From assembly GCA_017623505.1 (NCBI GenBank), contig JAGAOZ010000007.1, forward strand, positions 62,001 through 126,000: a stretch of DNA of 64,000 bases, given 5' to 3'. This DNA is from Alistipes sp. GTDB taxonomy: Bacteria; Bacteroidota; Bacteroidia; Bacteroidales; Rikenellaceae. The notes below the pieces were generated by a model. The model searched no databases, was not told where the DNA came from, and worked only from the letters and a program-made list of their open reading frames with translations. Shown in pieces: positions 25,797-34,722 of this stretch. Both the position numbers and the translations under genes were made by a program. Each line of letters starts with the position of its first letter. Position 1 is the first letter of the stretch.

Positions 25797-26180
25797 TTAC
25801 TTTTTATCACTATCAACCTCCTCAAACTCAACGTAGTCACCAACGTCGCTGCTTACTTTCTTCTGCTGAGCCGAGCCTACATGAACCTTCACATTGCCTT
25901 CACCCTGAGAGCTGTGCGACTGCTGCGATTGAGCGCGGTAGTTAAAACCTCCCGCAGCCTGACGGAACTGCTCCTCCATCTGGCGAGTCATACGTCGCAC
26001 CTTCAAAGCAATGAAAATAGGTACCGAGATTATAAGCAGAATGCCCAACAAAAAGATAGATGCAAATATTTTGAAGAAGAGGTCTCCAAATATTATCACA
26101 AGTATCAAAACGATAAGTATGAAGGCATACTTACGAATAAGGGCAAATATAAGGTCTGAAATTCCTGGAAAATTATTCAT
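25797..26180 (-). CDS. DUF4834-type membrane protein
   Basis: 127 residues: two close hydrophobic segments (FILIVLILVIIFGDLFF, IFLLGILLIISVPIFIAL) and a hydrophilic tail rich in Gln, Ser, Glu and Asp, ending FEEVDSDKK. I recognise the DUF4834 pattern. It heads a transcript with mlaE and mlaF, so a link to that transporter is plausible but unproven. Promoter at 26212-26244. Confidence 0.8.
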   Translation of the reverse strand: MNNFPGISDLIFALIRKYAFILIVLILVIIFGDLFFKIFASIFLLGILLIISVPIFIALKVRRMTRQMEEQFRQAAGGFNYRAQSQQSHSSQGEGNVKVHVGSAQQKKVSSDVGDYVEFEEVDSDKK

Positions 26181-26211
26181 ATCGTACTAATTTGGCGCTA
26201 TTACACCGATG

Positions 26212-26244
26212 CAAAATTACAAAAAATTATTCGAATACCACAAG
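26212..26244 (-). promoter_or_regulatory. Promoter of the DUF4834-mlaE-mlaF genes
   Basis: Minus strand: CTTG (26241-26244), 21 bp, TAATTTTG (26212-26219), about 30 nt before the ATG. Confidence 0.65.
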
Positions 26245-26295
26245 TTATACCATTTTTATATAGTAGCAGATGTGCGTATATTGAATTATTTGTAT

Positions 26296-26303
26296 TAATT
26301 TTG
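26296..26303 (+). promoter_or_regulatory. Promoter -7 box (TAATTTTG) of purB
   Basis: TAATTTTG at 26296-26303 with a weak TGTG 21 bp upstream. It overlaps an upstream in-frame TTG, which argues that purB starts at the ATG at 26334. Confidence 0.6.
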
Positions 26304-26333
26304 GTGCCAAATAAACATAATACGAATCAAAAT

Positions 26334-27677
26334 ATGTCACATCAACTGCTTTCAATCTCCCCTATTGACGGTCGCTACAACAAAGTAACGTCACAACTTT
26401 CGGATTATTTTTCGGAGTATGCTCTAATTCGCTACCGTGTGCTGGTAGAGGTAGAATATTTTATTGCTCTATGTCAATTACCACTACCTCAACTTAAAGA
26501 GGTACCCGAATCAGCATTTGAACAGCTACGCTCTCTTTATGAGAACTTCTCTATTGAGGATGCGCAGCACGTAAAAGAGATAGAGAGCGTGACAAACCAC
26601 GATGTAAAGGCTGTGGAGTATCTTCTAAAGGAGAAATTGGAGGCACTCGGCTTGGATAAGTATCGTGAGTTCGTACACTTCGGACTTACATCACAGGATA
26701 TAAACAACACCGCTACTCCACTGCTCTTGGAGGAGGCTTTGGTAGAGGTTTATTTCCCTGCTCTGCAAGAGTTGGTCGATAAGATTTACGCTCTGGCTGA
26801 GCAGTGGGAAGATGTTGCAATGTTGGCTCACACCCACGGACAGCCGGCATCTCCAACCCGCTTGGGCAAGGAGCTGAAGGTCTTTGTGGAGCGTTTGGAG
26901 CGTCAGATTGAACAATTGGAGAATATCGAGCCTATGGCTAAGTTCGGCGGTGCAACGGGAGGATTCAATGCTCACCACGTAGCATACCCGGAGATTGATT
27001 GGGTAGCTTTTGGAGATGAATTTGTCTACTCACTCGGTTTGCGTCGCGCCCACTACACAACGCAGATTGAGCATTACGACAATCTCGCCTCAACGTTCGA
27101 TGCGATGAAGCGCATCAACAATATTTTGATTGACTTGGCTCGCGATATGTGGACCTATATCTCAATGGAGTACTTCCGTCAGCAGGTCAAGAAGGGAGAG
27201 GTCGGCTCGTCGGCGATGCCACACAAGGTAAATCCTATCGATTTCGAGAATGCAGAGGGTAACTTCGGTATGGCAAATGCAGTTTTCGAGTTCTTGGCAG
27301 CAAAGCTTCCAATATCGCGTATGCAGCGTGACCTGACAGACTCTACCGTCTTGCGAAATGTTGGCGTACCTGTTGCTCATACACTTATCGGTTTGAGCTC
27401 TTTACAGAAGGGTTTGGGCAAAATTATCCTCAACGAGCAGGCTTTAGCGAACGATTTGGAGGACAATTGGGCGGTTGTAGCTGAGGCTATGCAGACTATT
27501 CTGCGACGCGAGGCATACCCTAACCCATACGAGGCTCTGAAGGCCCTCACCCGTACAGGTGGCCACATTACCGAGCAGACTATCAAGGAGTTTGTTGAGG
27601 GATTGGATGTCAGCAAAAGTGTCAAAGCAGAACTTCGTGCCATCACCCCACACAACTATACCGGAATGGTGAAATAA
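26334..27677 (+). CDS. purB: Adenylosuccinate lyase
   Basis: 447 residues from the ATG at 26334 (MSHQLLSISPIDGRY). The frame opens earlier at a TTG, but that overlaps the promoter. PurB cleaves adenylosuccinate and SAICAR in purine synthesis. The fumarase/lyase signature is GSSAMPHKVNPIDFENAEGN; TSQDINNTATPLLLEEA and AHTHGQPASPTRLGKEL are the other active-site blocks. A single gene with its own promoter and terminator. Confidence 0.98.
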   Translation: MSHQLLSISPIDGRYNKVTSQLSDYFSEYALIRYRVLVEVEYFIALCQLPLPQLKEVPESAFEQLRSLYENFSIEDAQHVKEIESVTNHDVKAVEYLLKEKLEALGLDKYREFVHFGLTSQDINNTATPLLLEEALVEVYFPALQELVDKIYALAEQWEDVAMLAHTHGQPASPTRLGKELKVFVERLERQIEQLENIEPMAKFGGATGGFNAHHVAYPEIDWVAFGDEFVYSLGLRRAHYTTQIEHYDNLASTFDAMKRINNILIDLARDMWTYISMEYFRQQVKKGEVGSSAMPHKVNPIDFENAEGNFGMANAVFEFLAAKLPISRMQRDLTDSTVLRNVGVPVAHTLIGLSSLQKGLGKIILNEQALANDLEDNWAVVAEAMQTILRREAYPNPYEALKALTRTGGHITEQTIKEFVEGLDVSKSVKAELRAITPHNYTGMVK

Positions 27678-27688
27678 CACTATATTAT

Positions 27689-27727
27689 TAAGAGGTCGCT
27701 TTTTTGAAAGCGACCTCTTACTTTTTT
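27689..27727. terminator. Bidirectional terminator after purB
   Basis: TAAGAGGTCGCTTT pairs with AAAGCGACCTCTTA over 14 bp with a 4-nt loop, and T-rich sequence follows. It also faces the converging GNAT gene. Confidence 0.9.
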
Positions 27728-28209
27728 GGCTCTTTTTGGAAGGCCTCGCGAGGGGTGCCGTTGTGGCAATATATTACACCACAACGAGTAAAGTCCTCTT
27801 TTTCAAGGAGATGTAGCATAGGCAGATTGTCCTTATGCGTATCAATTCGCATATTGGGGCAGCGTTCCAAAGCCCAACACAGAACAGCGTGAAAAACACC
27901 TCGCTGCGTACCGTCACTCGCTATGCGATGGATAGTGCCATAAGGGTTATTATTGAGCCATTTGCCCTCTATCTTCTCATACGTAGGGTCGTCACCCAAA
28001 ATGTGGCAGAATGTTGCGCACACTGCCCCACTCTCATCCTCGACAACAAAGGCGTTACCTGCCTCTATGTCACTCAAGACAAGTTCGCGGCTCGGATACC
28101 CACTACCCCACTGACCCGCATTGCCATACGAGGCCATAAATTCACGGGCGCAGGCAAAGATTCTCAGCATCGAGTCTATATCGCTATATTCTGCTCTTCG
28201 AATATTCAT
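27718..28209 (-). CDS. GNAT family N-acetyltransferase
   Basis: About 163 residues from the ATG at 28209 (MNIRRAEYSDIDSMLRIF). The frame is open to 28245, but a -7 box at 28217-28224 overlaps that extension. The GNAT fold is suggested by the N-terminal beta-alpha pattern, AFVVEDESGAVCATFCHI, the acetyl-CoA-binding SDGTQRGVFHAVLCW and LLEKEDFTRCGVIY. The acceptor substrate is unknown. The mRNA may be almost leaderless. Confidence 0.85.
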   Translation of the reverse strand: MNIRRAEYSDIDSMLRIFACAREFMASYGNAGQWGSGYPSRELVLSDIEAGNAFVVEDESGAVCATFCHILGDDPTYEKIEGKWLNNNPYGTIHRIASDGTQRGVFHAVLCWALERCPNMRIDTHKDNLPMLHLLEKEDFTRCGVIYCHNGTPREAFQKEPKK

Positions 28210-28216
28210 AACACAA

Positions 28217-28224
28217 CAAAGATA
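28217..28224 (-). promoter_or_regulatory. Promoter -7 box (TATCTTTG) for the GNAT gene
   Basis: Minus-strand TATCTTTG lies 7 nt before the ATG at 28209, so transcription would begin at or next to the start codon. Confidence 0.6.
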
Positions 28225-28341
28225 GTGCTTTGTGGGGAAACTCACAGGTCTATTGTGAAAAAATTTTGTGACAGACGGTTGTCAATAATCGGTTGCGGGC
28301 AAAATTTTTGACACAAATAGACAATATTTATTCGAAAAAGT

Positions 28342-28372
28342 TTTGAGTCATAGTAAAAATATGGTACATTTG
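28342..28372 (+). promoter_or_regulatory. Promoter of the WYL regulator
   Basis: TTTG (28342-28345), 19 bp, TACATTTG (28365-28372), 17 nt before the ATG. Ideal boxes and spacing. Confidence 0.8.
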
Positions 28373-28389
28373 TAAAAATTGCTTCAACT

Positions 28390-29316
28390 ATGGACCAACC
28401 TAAAATCGAGAGAGTGCTGCGTCTGATGAAGATGATGACGGGCAATGTGAACTACACCGTAGAAGATTTGGCAGAGCGACTGGAGACCTCGCCACGTTCG
28501 ATATACCGCTACATCGAGACATTTAAAGATGCCGGTTTTGTGGTACAGAAAATCGAGGGAGGAGTCTATCGTTTAGGCAAGGAGAGCAAATATTTCAAGA
28601 GCATATCGCAGCTGATTCACTTTACGGACGAGGAGGCCCATATAGTAAACCAACTTATTGAGGCTCTGGATGATACAAATATGCTTAAGCAGAATCTACG
28701 CAAGAAACTCACATCGGTTTACAACTGTACGTCGATGGCAAACAGTATAGTCAAAGGCAAGAATGCAATTAACATCAACCACATAATTGAGGCTATTGAC
28801 AGCAGACGTCAAGTGGTGCTAAAGAACTACTCATCGTCACATACAGGTATCATCCGCGATAGGCTGGTTGAGCCATTTGGATTTACGACCAATTATATAC
28901 AGATTTGGTGCTATGAGCCTGAAAGCGGAATGAATAAGTTGTTCAACACTGCCCGAATAGGCTCTGTCGAGGTACAATCCCAAGAGTGGCAGCACACAAC
29001 AGAACACCGCGAGGGATATATCGACGTATTCCGTATGATGGGCTTTGAGCAGAAACGCGTACAACTCAAATTAGGGGTTTTGGCTCGCAATCTTATAACC
29101 GAGGAGTACCCTCTGTCGGAGCGAGATTTGACCCAAATAGATGACAACCATTGGTTGCTTGACACGATGGTATGTAACTACATCGGTATCGGACGTTTTG
29201 TTATGGGACTAAGTGATGATATAGAGATTGTAGATTCACCAAAATTTGAAAAATTTTTACGCAAAGAAATCGAGGCCATAAATGCAAAATTCTTGTTGAA
29301 AACAAACAAGAAATAA
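28390..29316 (+). CDS. HTH / WYL-domain transcriptional regulator
   Basis: 308 residues. The N-terminal winged helix (residues about 5-65) contains VEDLAERLETSPRSIYRYIE. A WYL-type region follows at about 135-215 (RRQVVLKNYSSSHTGIIRDR, VEPFGFTTNYIQIWCY), with a C-terminal WCX-like extension to the end. WYL proteins bind nucleic-acid or nucleotide ligands and often regulate DNA-damage or defence genes. No such locus is adjacent; the next gene is the giant lipoprotein at 29574, 257 bp away with its own promoter. Confidence 0.87.
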   Translation: MDQPKIERVLRLMKMMTGNVNYTVEDLAERLETSPRSIYRYIETFKDAGFVVQKIEGGVYRLGKESKYFKSISQLIHFTDEEAHIVNQLIEALDDTNMLKQNLRKKLTSVYNCTSMANSIVKGKNAININHIIEAIDSRRQVVLKNYSSSHTGIIRDRLVEPFGFTTNYIQIWCYEPESGMNKLFNTARIGSVEVQSQEWQHTTEHREGYIDVFRMMGFEQKRVQLKLGVLARNLITEEYPLSERDLTQIDDNHWLLDTMVCNYIGIGRFVMGLSDDIEIVDSPKFEKFLRKEIEAINAKFLLKTNKK

Positions 29317-29380
29317 AAAATCACAAACATTCTGATAGGGTTTAATTATATGATATTCAGATATTTTAAGAATAAAATAT

Positions 29381-29411
29381 TTTGTTTATCTATACTTTTT
29401 TCATACCTTTG
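29381..29411 (+). promoter_or_regulatory. Promoter of the giant lipoprotein at 29574
   Basis: TTTG (29381-29384), 19 bp, TACCTTTG (29404-29411). It leaves a leader of about 155 nt that carries an 18-bp hairpin. Confidence 0.8.
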
Positions 29412-29462
29412 TTTTATAAGAACAATGCGTATCGCTGAATAGATATGTGATAAAATAATAGA

Positions 29463-29504
29463 TTTACCCTTCTCTATAAGCAAAACCTTATAGGGGGGGG
29501 TAAA
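29463..29504 (+). other. Eighteen-bp leader hairpin with a G8 run
   Basis: Arms 29463-29480 (beginning TTTACCC, ending CTATAAG) and 29487-29504 (beginning CTTATAG, ending GGGTAAA) pair along their whole length around a CAAAAC loop, two of the pairs near the centre being G-U. The 3' arm holds eight consecutive Gs (29493-29500). It is 70 nt before the ATG and has no T run, so it is not a terminator. An mRNA-stabilising or regulatory role is inferred. Confidence 0.75.
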
Positions 29505-29573
29505 AGTGTCTATATAAGATATTGATAAACAGATAATTAAACAATTTTAAACCTTTAAATTAATTTTTTAACT

Positions 29574-32500
29574 ATGAAAAAGATTCTTTTGATGGCTGTT
29601 GCAGCAATCGGTTTGCTTGCAACATCATGCTCAAAGGACGAGGTTGCTCAGCCAGTGGTTGAGAAGTCTACAGTGACTTTCACCGTTGAGGCTCCTATGA
29701 TGGCAACACGTGCATTGGGCGATGGTACTACTGCCGTTGATTTGTCTTGGGCAGTTTATGCTGCTGATGGCACTTATCTTGAGGCTTTGAGTGGCTCTAA
29801 GGCTGGTGCTTTCTCTTCATTGAAGGCTAATGTTGAGATTGAGCTGGTAAATGGTAAGGAGTATGCAGTAATCTTCTGGGCACAGGCTCCAGATGCACCT
29901 TACACATTTAAAAAGGCTGATAAGAAGGTTACCGTGGCTGATGCTTTGACTTCAAACAAGGAGGCTTACGATGCTTTCTACAAGTACGAGACTATTGCTG
30001 AGGTATCAGGTCCACGCACTCAGACTATTGTTTTGACTCGTCCTTTTGCTCAGCTTAACATCGCTACTGCTGACACAGCAAAGGCTGCTGATGGTGGTTT
30101 GGTTGTAGCTCAGACAAAGGTTGTTGTTCCTGCTTACAAGACTTTGAACTTGGTAGATGGTTCAGTAGCTGACGAGGCAGAGCGTACTTACGCTATGGCT
30201 GACATCCTCACTGGTGAGACTATCGCGGTAGGCGGTAAGACTTATGACCTCTTGTCAATGAACTACCTGTTGGTAAATGCTAAGGAGTTGGAGACTGTAA
30301 AGTTTACAGTAAAGAACGGCACATTTGAGGAGGAGTTCACTTACAACAATGTACCTTTGCAGCGTAACTACAAGACCAACATCATTGGTAACCTCTTGAC
30401 AAGCACTTACGACTTCACTATCGAGATTGATCCTATCTTCGCAGAGCCTAACTATGAGGGTTACTATGTTGAGGATGGTAAGGTTGTTGTTGTTTCAGCA
30501 GAGGGATTGCAAGCAGTAGCAGAGGCTATGGCAAATGACGACGCTACCGATGGCTTTGATATGGATATGGATATCGTTTTGGATGGCGATATTGACCTCT
30601 CAGCTCTTACACGTGCGGCTACATCAAATTGGACTCCTATTGGAACTTCTGAGAAGCCTTTCACCGGTAGTTTGGATGGTAAGGGTTTCTCTATCAAGAA
30701 CCTTAATATCGTTGAGACTGAGGCTAAGGAGGGTAAGGCATACATCGGCTTCTTCGGTTATGCAAAGGATGTAACTATCAAGAACGTTGTATTTGAGAAT
30801 GTAAACTTGAACGTTCCTTGTTTGGATATCGACCACAGCCAGGGTCATATCGGTGCTGTTGCAGGTTCTCTGGAGGGTACTTCAACAATCGAGAACGTAA
30901 CTGTTAAGGGTGACATCAAGGTTTATGCTACACAGGATGCTAACGGTGCAAGCCGTGTTGCTGTTGTTGCTGGTGGTAACTCTTACGGTAATGTAACTAT
31001 GAAGAACGTTCACGTTATTGCTAACGAGGGTAGCTACCTTATCGCAAATAACAACACTGGTGCTTTGGCTGGTCAGTTGCAGGGTAAGAACGTATTTGAG
31101 AACTGTTCTTCTAACATCGACGTAACTGTAAATAAGTTCTTCGCAGGTGGTATCATCGGTTTGGCTGCAGGTGACTCTAAGTTCGTAAACTGCCATACTA
31201 CAGGTGACATTGCTGTTGTTGCAGGTCGCGAGGGTCGTGCACACGACCAGTACCGTGTAGGTGGTATCGCAGGTGGTTGGGCAGATAATGTAAAGACCCC
31301 TTGTGTTCTTGAGAATTGCTCTTACACAGGTAAGATTTCTGGTAAGAACTCTGACGGCTCAGTTGCTAACCCACTTGATTATGCAGGTTATGTAGGTCGC
31401 GGTTACACTTTGGCAGGTTGCCAGGGAAGTACTGTAATCATCGACGGTGTTAAGTATGTTCAGAAGTACAACACTGCTGCTGAGGCTGGTATCTACACTG
31501 TTGATGGTGTTCTTGTAAATTATGTTAGCACTTTGGCTGAGCTTCAGGAGAAGTTGAATAGCGAGGAGTCTATCAATATTGTATTCTTGGAGAATATCGC
31601 AGGTGAGGTTATGTTGGCACAGAAGGATGATATCAACGTAACTATCGACGGTAATGGCAAGAAGTATGATGGTCAGATTAAGATTCACGGTAACTCAGGC
31701 TACCGTTCAGGTACTACTACTATCAAGAATGTAAACTTTGAGACTGCAACACCAAAGGTAAACTTTGTATATGCTACTGATTTTGGTAATGCTTTGCGTT
31801 ACTCAAGTAATATCACTGTTAAGGATTGTACTTTTACTGCTACTGCTACTGCTACTGAGGACGTAGTAGGTGTACAGGTTAAGTCATCAAAGAATCTCGT
31901 TATCAGCAACTGTACTGCTAACGGTTTGCACTCTTTGCTTCAGGCTCAGAGCTGCGACGCAAATATCTTGGTTGAGAAGGTAACCGTAGAGGGTGGTAAG
32001 AATGGTATCTCACTGGGTAACACAGCTAATCCTACTATCAAGAACTCAACAATTGTTGCTCGCGAGTATGGTGTTCGTGCTGACGGCAACGCATCACGCG
32101 GCAACCTTAATATCGAGAACACAACAATCACAGCTAAGCAACCTATTATAGTTCGCAAGGTTACTACTGATGGTTATGCTGTAAGCTTGGGCAATGGCGT
32201 TGAGTTGAATACTGAGGAGCTATACGATGTAATCTTTACTAAAGGTAGCGATGACGTTGCATATGTAGATCCAGAGGTAGCATTTGCTTATTCAAGTGTT
32301 AAGAACTTCAATGTATTCCCTGTAGAGGAGGGTGCTGTTTTGAACGCTTCATCTGCTGCTCAGCTCGATGGTTTGTTGAATGGTGAGAGTGCAGAGGTTG
32401 TTCTTACAGGAGATGTAACTGCAAGTGCTTCTGAGACTGAAGCAAATAGCGGTTATGGTGCAACTGGTTTTAAGGTAGCCGCAGGTGATGTTCTTAACGG

Positions 32501-32996
32501 TAATGGTAATACAATCACAGTAAATGGCGCGAATGGCACTTGGGACTGTGCGGTAGCTGCTACAGGTGGTACTATCAAGAATGTAACCGTTAAGGGTGCA
32601 ATGCGTGGTATCTTTATGCCAGGTGCAGATGGTGATTTGCACATCGACAACGTAATTTTTGAGGATGTTATTTATACATTCAACTCAGATGCAGGTAACA
32701 AGAAGTATGGTGTATATATCTCAAACTCAACTATCAACGGTTGGACTTCACACAGTGATGTTCACAAGGAGGTAGTATACACAAACTGCTCATTTGGTAA
32801 GGGTAGTGGTTATGCGTTTGCTCGTCCTTATGGTGCTACTTCATATGTTAACTGCGATTTCGCTGAGGGCTTCAAGGTTGACGCAGTTGGTAAAATCAAG
32901 TTTGACAACTGCCGTCTTAACGGTGTAGCTTTGACAGCAGATAACATTGCAACACTTGTTACATCTAAGGTAGAGAATGTTGTTGAGGTTAAGTAA
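29574..32996 (+). CDS. Giant fimbrillin-like / beta-helix lipoprotein
   Basis: 1140 residues with lipobox LLATSCSKDE. Residues about 25-290 repeat the fimbrillin-like module of the 9941 gene (ATRALGDGTTAVDLSWAVYA, VIFWAQAPDAPY, TRPFAQLNIAT, LQRNYKTNIIGNLLTS). From about 300 to the end the protein is a long right-handed beta-helix of GLUG and pectate-lyase-like type, with recurrent short strands such as IKNVVFENVNLN, GGIAGGWADN, ISNCTANGL and IDNVIFEDV. No polysaccharide-lyase catalytic set is recognisable. Codon use is strongly biased, suggesting high expression. A surface adhesin or glycan-binding role is inferred. A strong promoter, leader hairpin and terminator make it a single-gene unit. 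Confidence 0.88.
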   Translation: MKKILLMAVAAIGLLATSCSKDEVAQPVVEKSTVTFTVEAPMMATRALGDGTTAVDLSWAVYAADGTYLEALSGSKAGAFSSLKANVEIELVNGKEYAVIFWAQAPDAPYTFKKADKKVTVADALTSNKEAYDAFYKYETIAEVSGPRTQTIVLTRPFAQLNIATADTAKAADGGLVVAQTKVVVPAYKTLNLVDGSVADEAERTYAMADILTGETIAVGGKTYDLLSMNYLLVNAKELETVKFTVKNGTFEEEFTYNNVPLQRNYKTNIIGNLLTSTYDFTIEIDPIFAEPNYEGYYVEDGKVVVVSAEGLQAVAEAMANDDATDGFDMDMDIVLDGDIDLSALTRAATSNWTPIGTSEKPFTGSLDGKGFSIKNLNIVETEAKEGKAYIGFFGYAKDVTIKNVVFENVNLNVPCLDIDHSQGHIGAVAGSLEGTSTIENVTVKGDIKVYATQDANGASRVAVVAGGNSYGNVTMKNVHVIANEGSYLIANNNTGALAGQLQGKNVFENCSSNIDVTVNKFFAGGIIGLAAGDSKFVNCHTTGDIAVVAGREGRAHDQYRVGGIAGGWADNVKTPCVLENCSYTGKISGKNSDGSVANPLDYAGYVGRGYTLAGCQGSTVIIDGVKYVQKYNTAAEAGIYTVDGVLVNYVSTLAELQEKLNSEESINIVFLENIAGEVMLAQKDDINVTIDGNGKKYDGQIKIHGNSGYRSGTTTIKNVNFETATPKVNFVYATDFGNALRYSSNITVKDCTFTATATATEDVVGVQVKSSKNLVISNCTANGLHSLLQAQSCDANILVEKVTVEGGKNGISLGNTANPTIKNSTIVAREYGVRADGNASRGNLNIENTTITAKQPIIVRKVTTDGYAVSLGNGVELNTEELYDVIFTKGSDDVAYVDPEVAFAYSSVKNFNVFPVEEGAVLNASSAAQLDGLLNGESAEVVLTGDVTASASETEANSGYGATGFKVAAGDVLNGNGNTITVNGANGTWDCAVAATGGTIKNVTVKGAMRGIFMPGADGDLHIDNVIFEDVIYTFNSDAGNKKYGVYISNSTINGWTSHSDVHKEVVYTNCSFGKGSGYAFARPYGATSYVNCDFAEGFKVDAVGKIKFDNCRLNGVALTADNIATLVTSKVENVVEVK

Positions 32997-33022
32997 TTTA
33001 CTTTACCCTATATAATATATAG

Positions 33023-33055
33023 ACTGCGTTTCCGAAAGGGAACGCAGTTTTTTTT
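33023..33055 (+). terminator. Terminator after the giant lipoprotein
   Basis: ACTGCGTTTCC pairs with GGGAACGCAGT (one G-U) around GAAA, followed by a run of Ts. Confidence 0.92.
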
Positions 33056-33113
33056 GTGAAATGGAAGGTTGCTGAGAAAATATGCTTTGACATAAGTTGT
33101 CAAAACAGACGAA

Positions 33114-33121
33114 TATCTTTG
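33114..33121 (+). promoter_or_regulatory. Promoter -7 box (TATCTTTG) for the HD-hydrolase gene
   Basis: An exact TAnnTTTG 61 nt before the ATG at 33183. The -33 element is off-spaced. Confidence 0.5.
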
Positions 33122-33182
33122 TCCCTGTAATCATCAAGATTATGGGGATATTTTTTGACAACAAGTAAAAACTAAGGATATA

Positions 33183-34133
33183 ATGGAGCACAGAACAGAG
33201 GACAAGATGACTATCAAGTCAAGAAAAGAGCAGACATTTCTGGTTATGTGGAACCGTAATGAGCCACATTTTACTATGAACGATTTCGACCAAATATTGG
33301 CAGATTGGGGCGAGGCTAACAATGAGAAGAGAATAGTATGGCCAAAAGATAATCAAGCAATAAACAGCGGGGATTGGTTCTACATTATAGACTCTGCGAG
33401 CAAACCTCAAGGCATAGCTTTGGTAGGGCAAGTCATAGGTGTTGATGACGAAGCAAGCGCGAAAATAGAGCTAAAGGCGATGTTTCACCCCGAGCACTCA
33501 CCTATGCTATACATCGACGAGATGAAGGCTCACCTGAAAGGCGTAGATTGGAGCGAGAGTGTTGCAATGAAGCTGCTAACAGAGCCCCAGACAGAGCGGT
33601 TGGGGAAGATATGGAGGGCCTTTATAGCCAATAATCGCGACCTGTTCAGACCTCGCGCTGTGATATGCGACGAGTGGTACGAAGAGCAACGACAGGCCTC
33701 ACTAATCGACAGAGCAATAGCACTTGCAGTAGAAGCCCACTCCTCAGATATAGACTTAGATGGTAATCCAACAATATTACACGCGCTATCAGTAGGAATG
33801 GCCGGAGAGAGCGACAACGAGAAAATTGCAGGGTTTTTGCATGACGTAGTTGAGGACACCCCTTACACATTTGAAGATATAGCAGCTGAGGGGTTTGACG
33901 ATAATACAATGGAGGCTCTACACCTGCTGACCCATGACAAACAAATACCTTATATGGAATATATAGCGAAAATTTGTAATTCAGGCAACAAAACAGCTAT
34001 AAACGTAAAGCTCAATGACCTGAATCATAACCTGAAAAGAGGTAGCGAAGGTGGTCATCTGCAATTCCGAAGCAAGCACTTAGCAGCACGGGAATATATA
34101 GAAAATTACCAAGCAAGAACGGCGCTCGGATAA
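33183..34133 (+). CDS. Possible EVE/PUA-like domain fused to a MESH1/SpoT-type HD hydrolase
   Basis: 316 residues without signal peptide. The C-terminal part (about 174-310) is an HD domain of the MESH1/SpoT hydrolase type with complete metal ligands: H200 in ILHALS, H220-D221 in FLHDVVEDT with the E224-D225 pair, and D279 in KLNDLNHNL. It lacks a synthetase domain, so it would only hydrolyse, for example ppGpp or a related nucleotide. The N-terminal part (about 15-150: TFLVMWNRNEPHFTMNDF, GDWFYIIDSASKPQGIALVG) resembles EVE/PUA-like folds that read modified bases, but this is a weak, pattern-based call. A second small gene follows by 12 bp. The combination is unusual. Confidence 0.72.
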   Translation: MEHRTEDKMTIKSRKEQTFLVMWNRNEPHFTMNDFDQILADWGEANNEKRIVWPKDNQAINSGDWFYIIDSASKPQGIALVGQVIGVDDEASAKIELKAMFHPEHSPMLYIDEMKAHLKGVDWSESVAMKLLTEPQTERLGKIWRAFIANNRDLFRPRAVICDEWYEEQRQASLIDRAIALAVEAHSSDIDLDGNPTILHALSVGMAGESDNEKIAGFLHDVVEDTPYTFEDIAAEGFDDNTMEALHLLTHDKQIPYMEYIAKICNSGNKTAINVKLNDLNHNLKRGSEGGHLQFRSKHLAAREYIENYQARTALG

Positions 34134-34145
34134 ATAATTATCGCT

Positions 34146-34391
34146 ATGGAGTACAAGATTTTTATCGAGTTTTTGCGGGAAAATAACTGCTCGGAAGAGT
34201 TTAATCGAAACTTCCAAGAGTACAACGACCATACACTGTTCGACAGACAAATGTGGGACGCAATAGAGGAGAAGTGTCTACTCTTTGGAAAGGTTTTTAA
34301 TTGGAGAAAAAGTAAAGAAGGGCACAAATATTGGAGTAAAATAGATGCAAAATGGCATGCTTACAACAAAAAATATTTTATCGCTGTTTAG
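34146..34391 (+). CDS. Small protein of unknown function downstream of the HD hydrolase
   Basis: 81 residues, mixed charge and rich in aromatic residues (FIEFLRENNCSEEFNRNF, MWDAIEEKCLLFGKVFNW, KIDAKWHAYNKKYF), with no signal or membrane segment. I do not recognise it. The 12-bp spacing and orientation suggest co-transcription with the HD-hydrolase gene. A partner or antitoxin-like role is possible but only guessed from position and size. Confidence 0.6.
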   Translation: MEYKIFIEFLRENNCSEEFNRNFQEYNDHTLFDRQMWDAIEEKCLLFGKVFNWRKSKEGHKYWSKIDAKWHAYNKKYFIAV

Positions 34392-34436
34392 TATATTTTT
34401 AAACCATTTTTCTATTATTTTGACAGAGGTAGAGAT

Positions 34437-34544
34437 ATGCTTCGAATTAAGCCCAAACAGCAGGCTTGGTCTAAAGGCGAGAAATATATGAAGCTAAAAG
34501 GAAAAATAGATATAATCACAGCGCTAATAAACAGGAGATATTGA
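34437..34544 (+). CDS. Possible 35-codon basic micro-ORF
   Basis: ATG 34437 to TGA 34542-34544 gives MLRIKPKQQAWSKGEK followed by more basic residues. A purine-rich stretch (AGAGGTAGAG) precedes the ATG. It lies in the 331-bp gap 34392-34722, which otherwise contains only the promoter at 34640-34671. It may be a chance frame. Confidence 0.25.
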   Translation: MLRIKPKQQAWSKGEKYMKLKGKIDIITALINRRY

Positions 34545-34639
34545 GCGAAAAAGTTGAAGAAATCACACATCGCAACAACCTATAATACAGCACCTTAACC
34601 GATTTTGGCATTTTTTAGACGCTTTTTTCGATTAAATCT

Positions 34640-34671
34640 TTTGCTTTTTCGATATTTTTATCATACCTTTG
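34640..34671 (+). promoter_or_regulatory. Promoter of the DUF3575 operon
   Basis: TTTG (34640-34643), 20 bp, TACCTTTG (34664-34671), 51 nt before the ATG at 34723. Ideal spacing. Confidence 0.8.
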
Positions 34672-34722
34672 CGTTGATTAAACAATAATGCCCTCGACAG
34701 AGGTTTTACAAAGTTCGGATTA

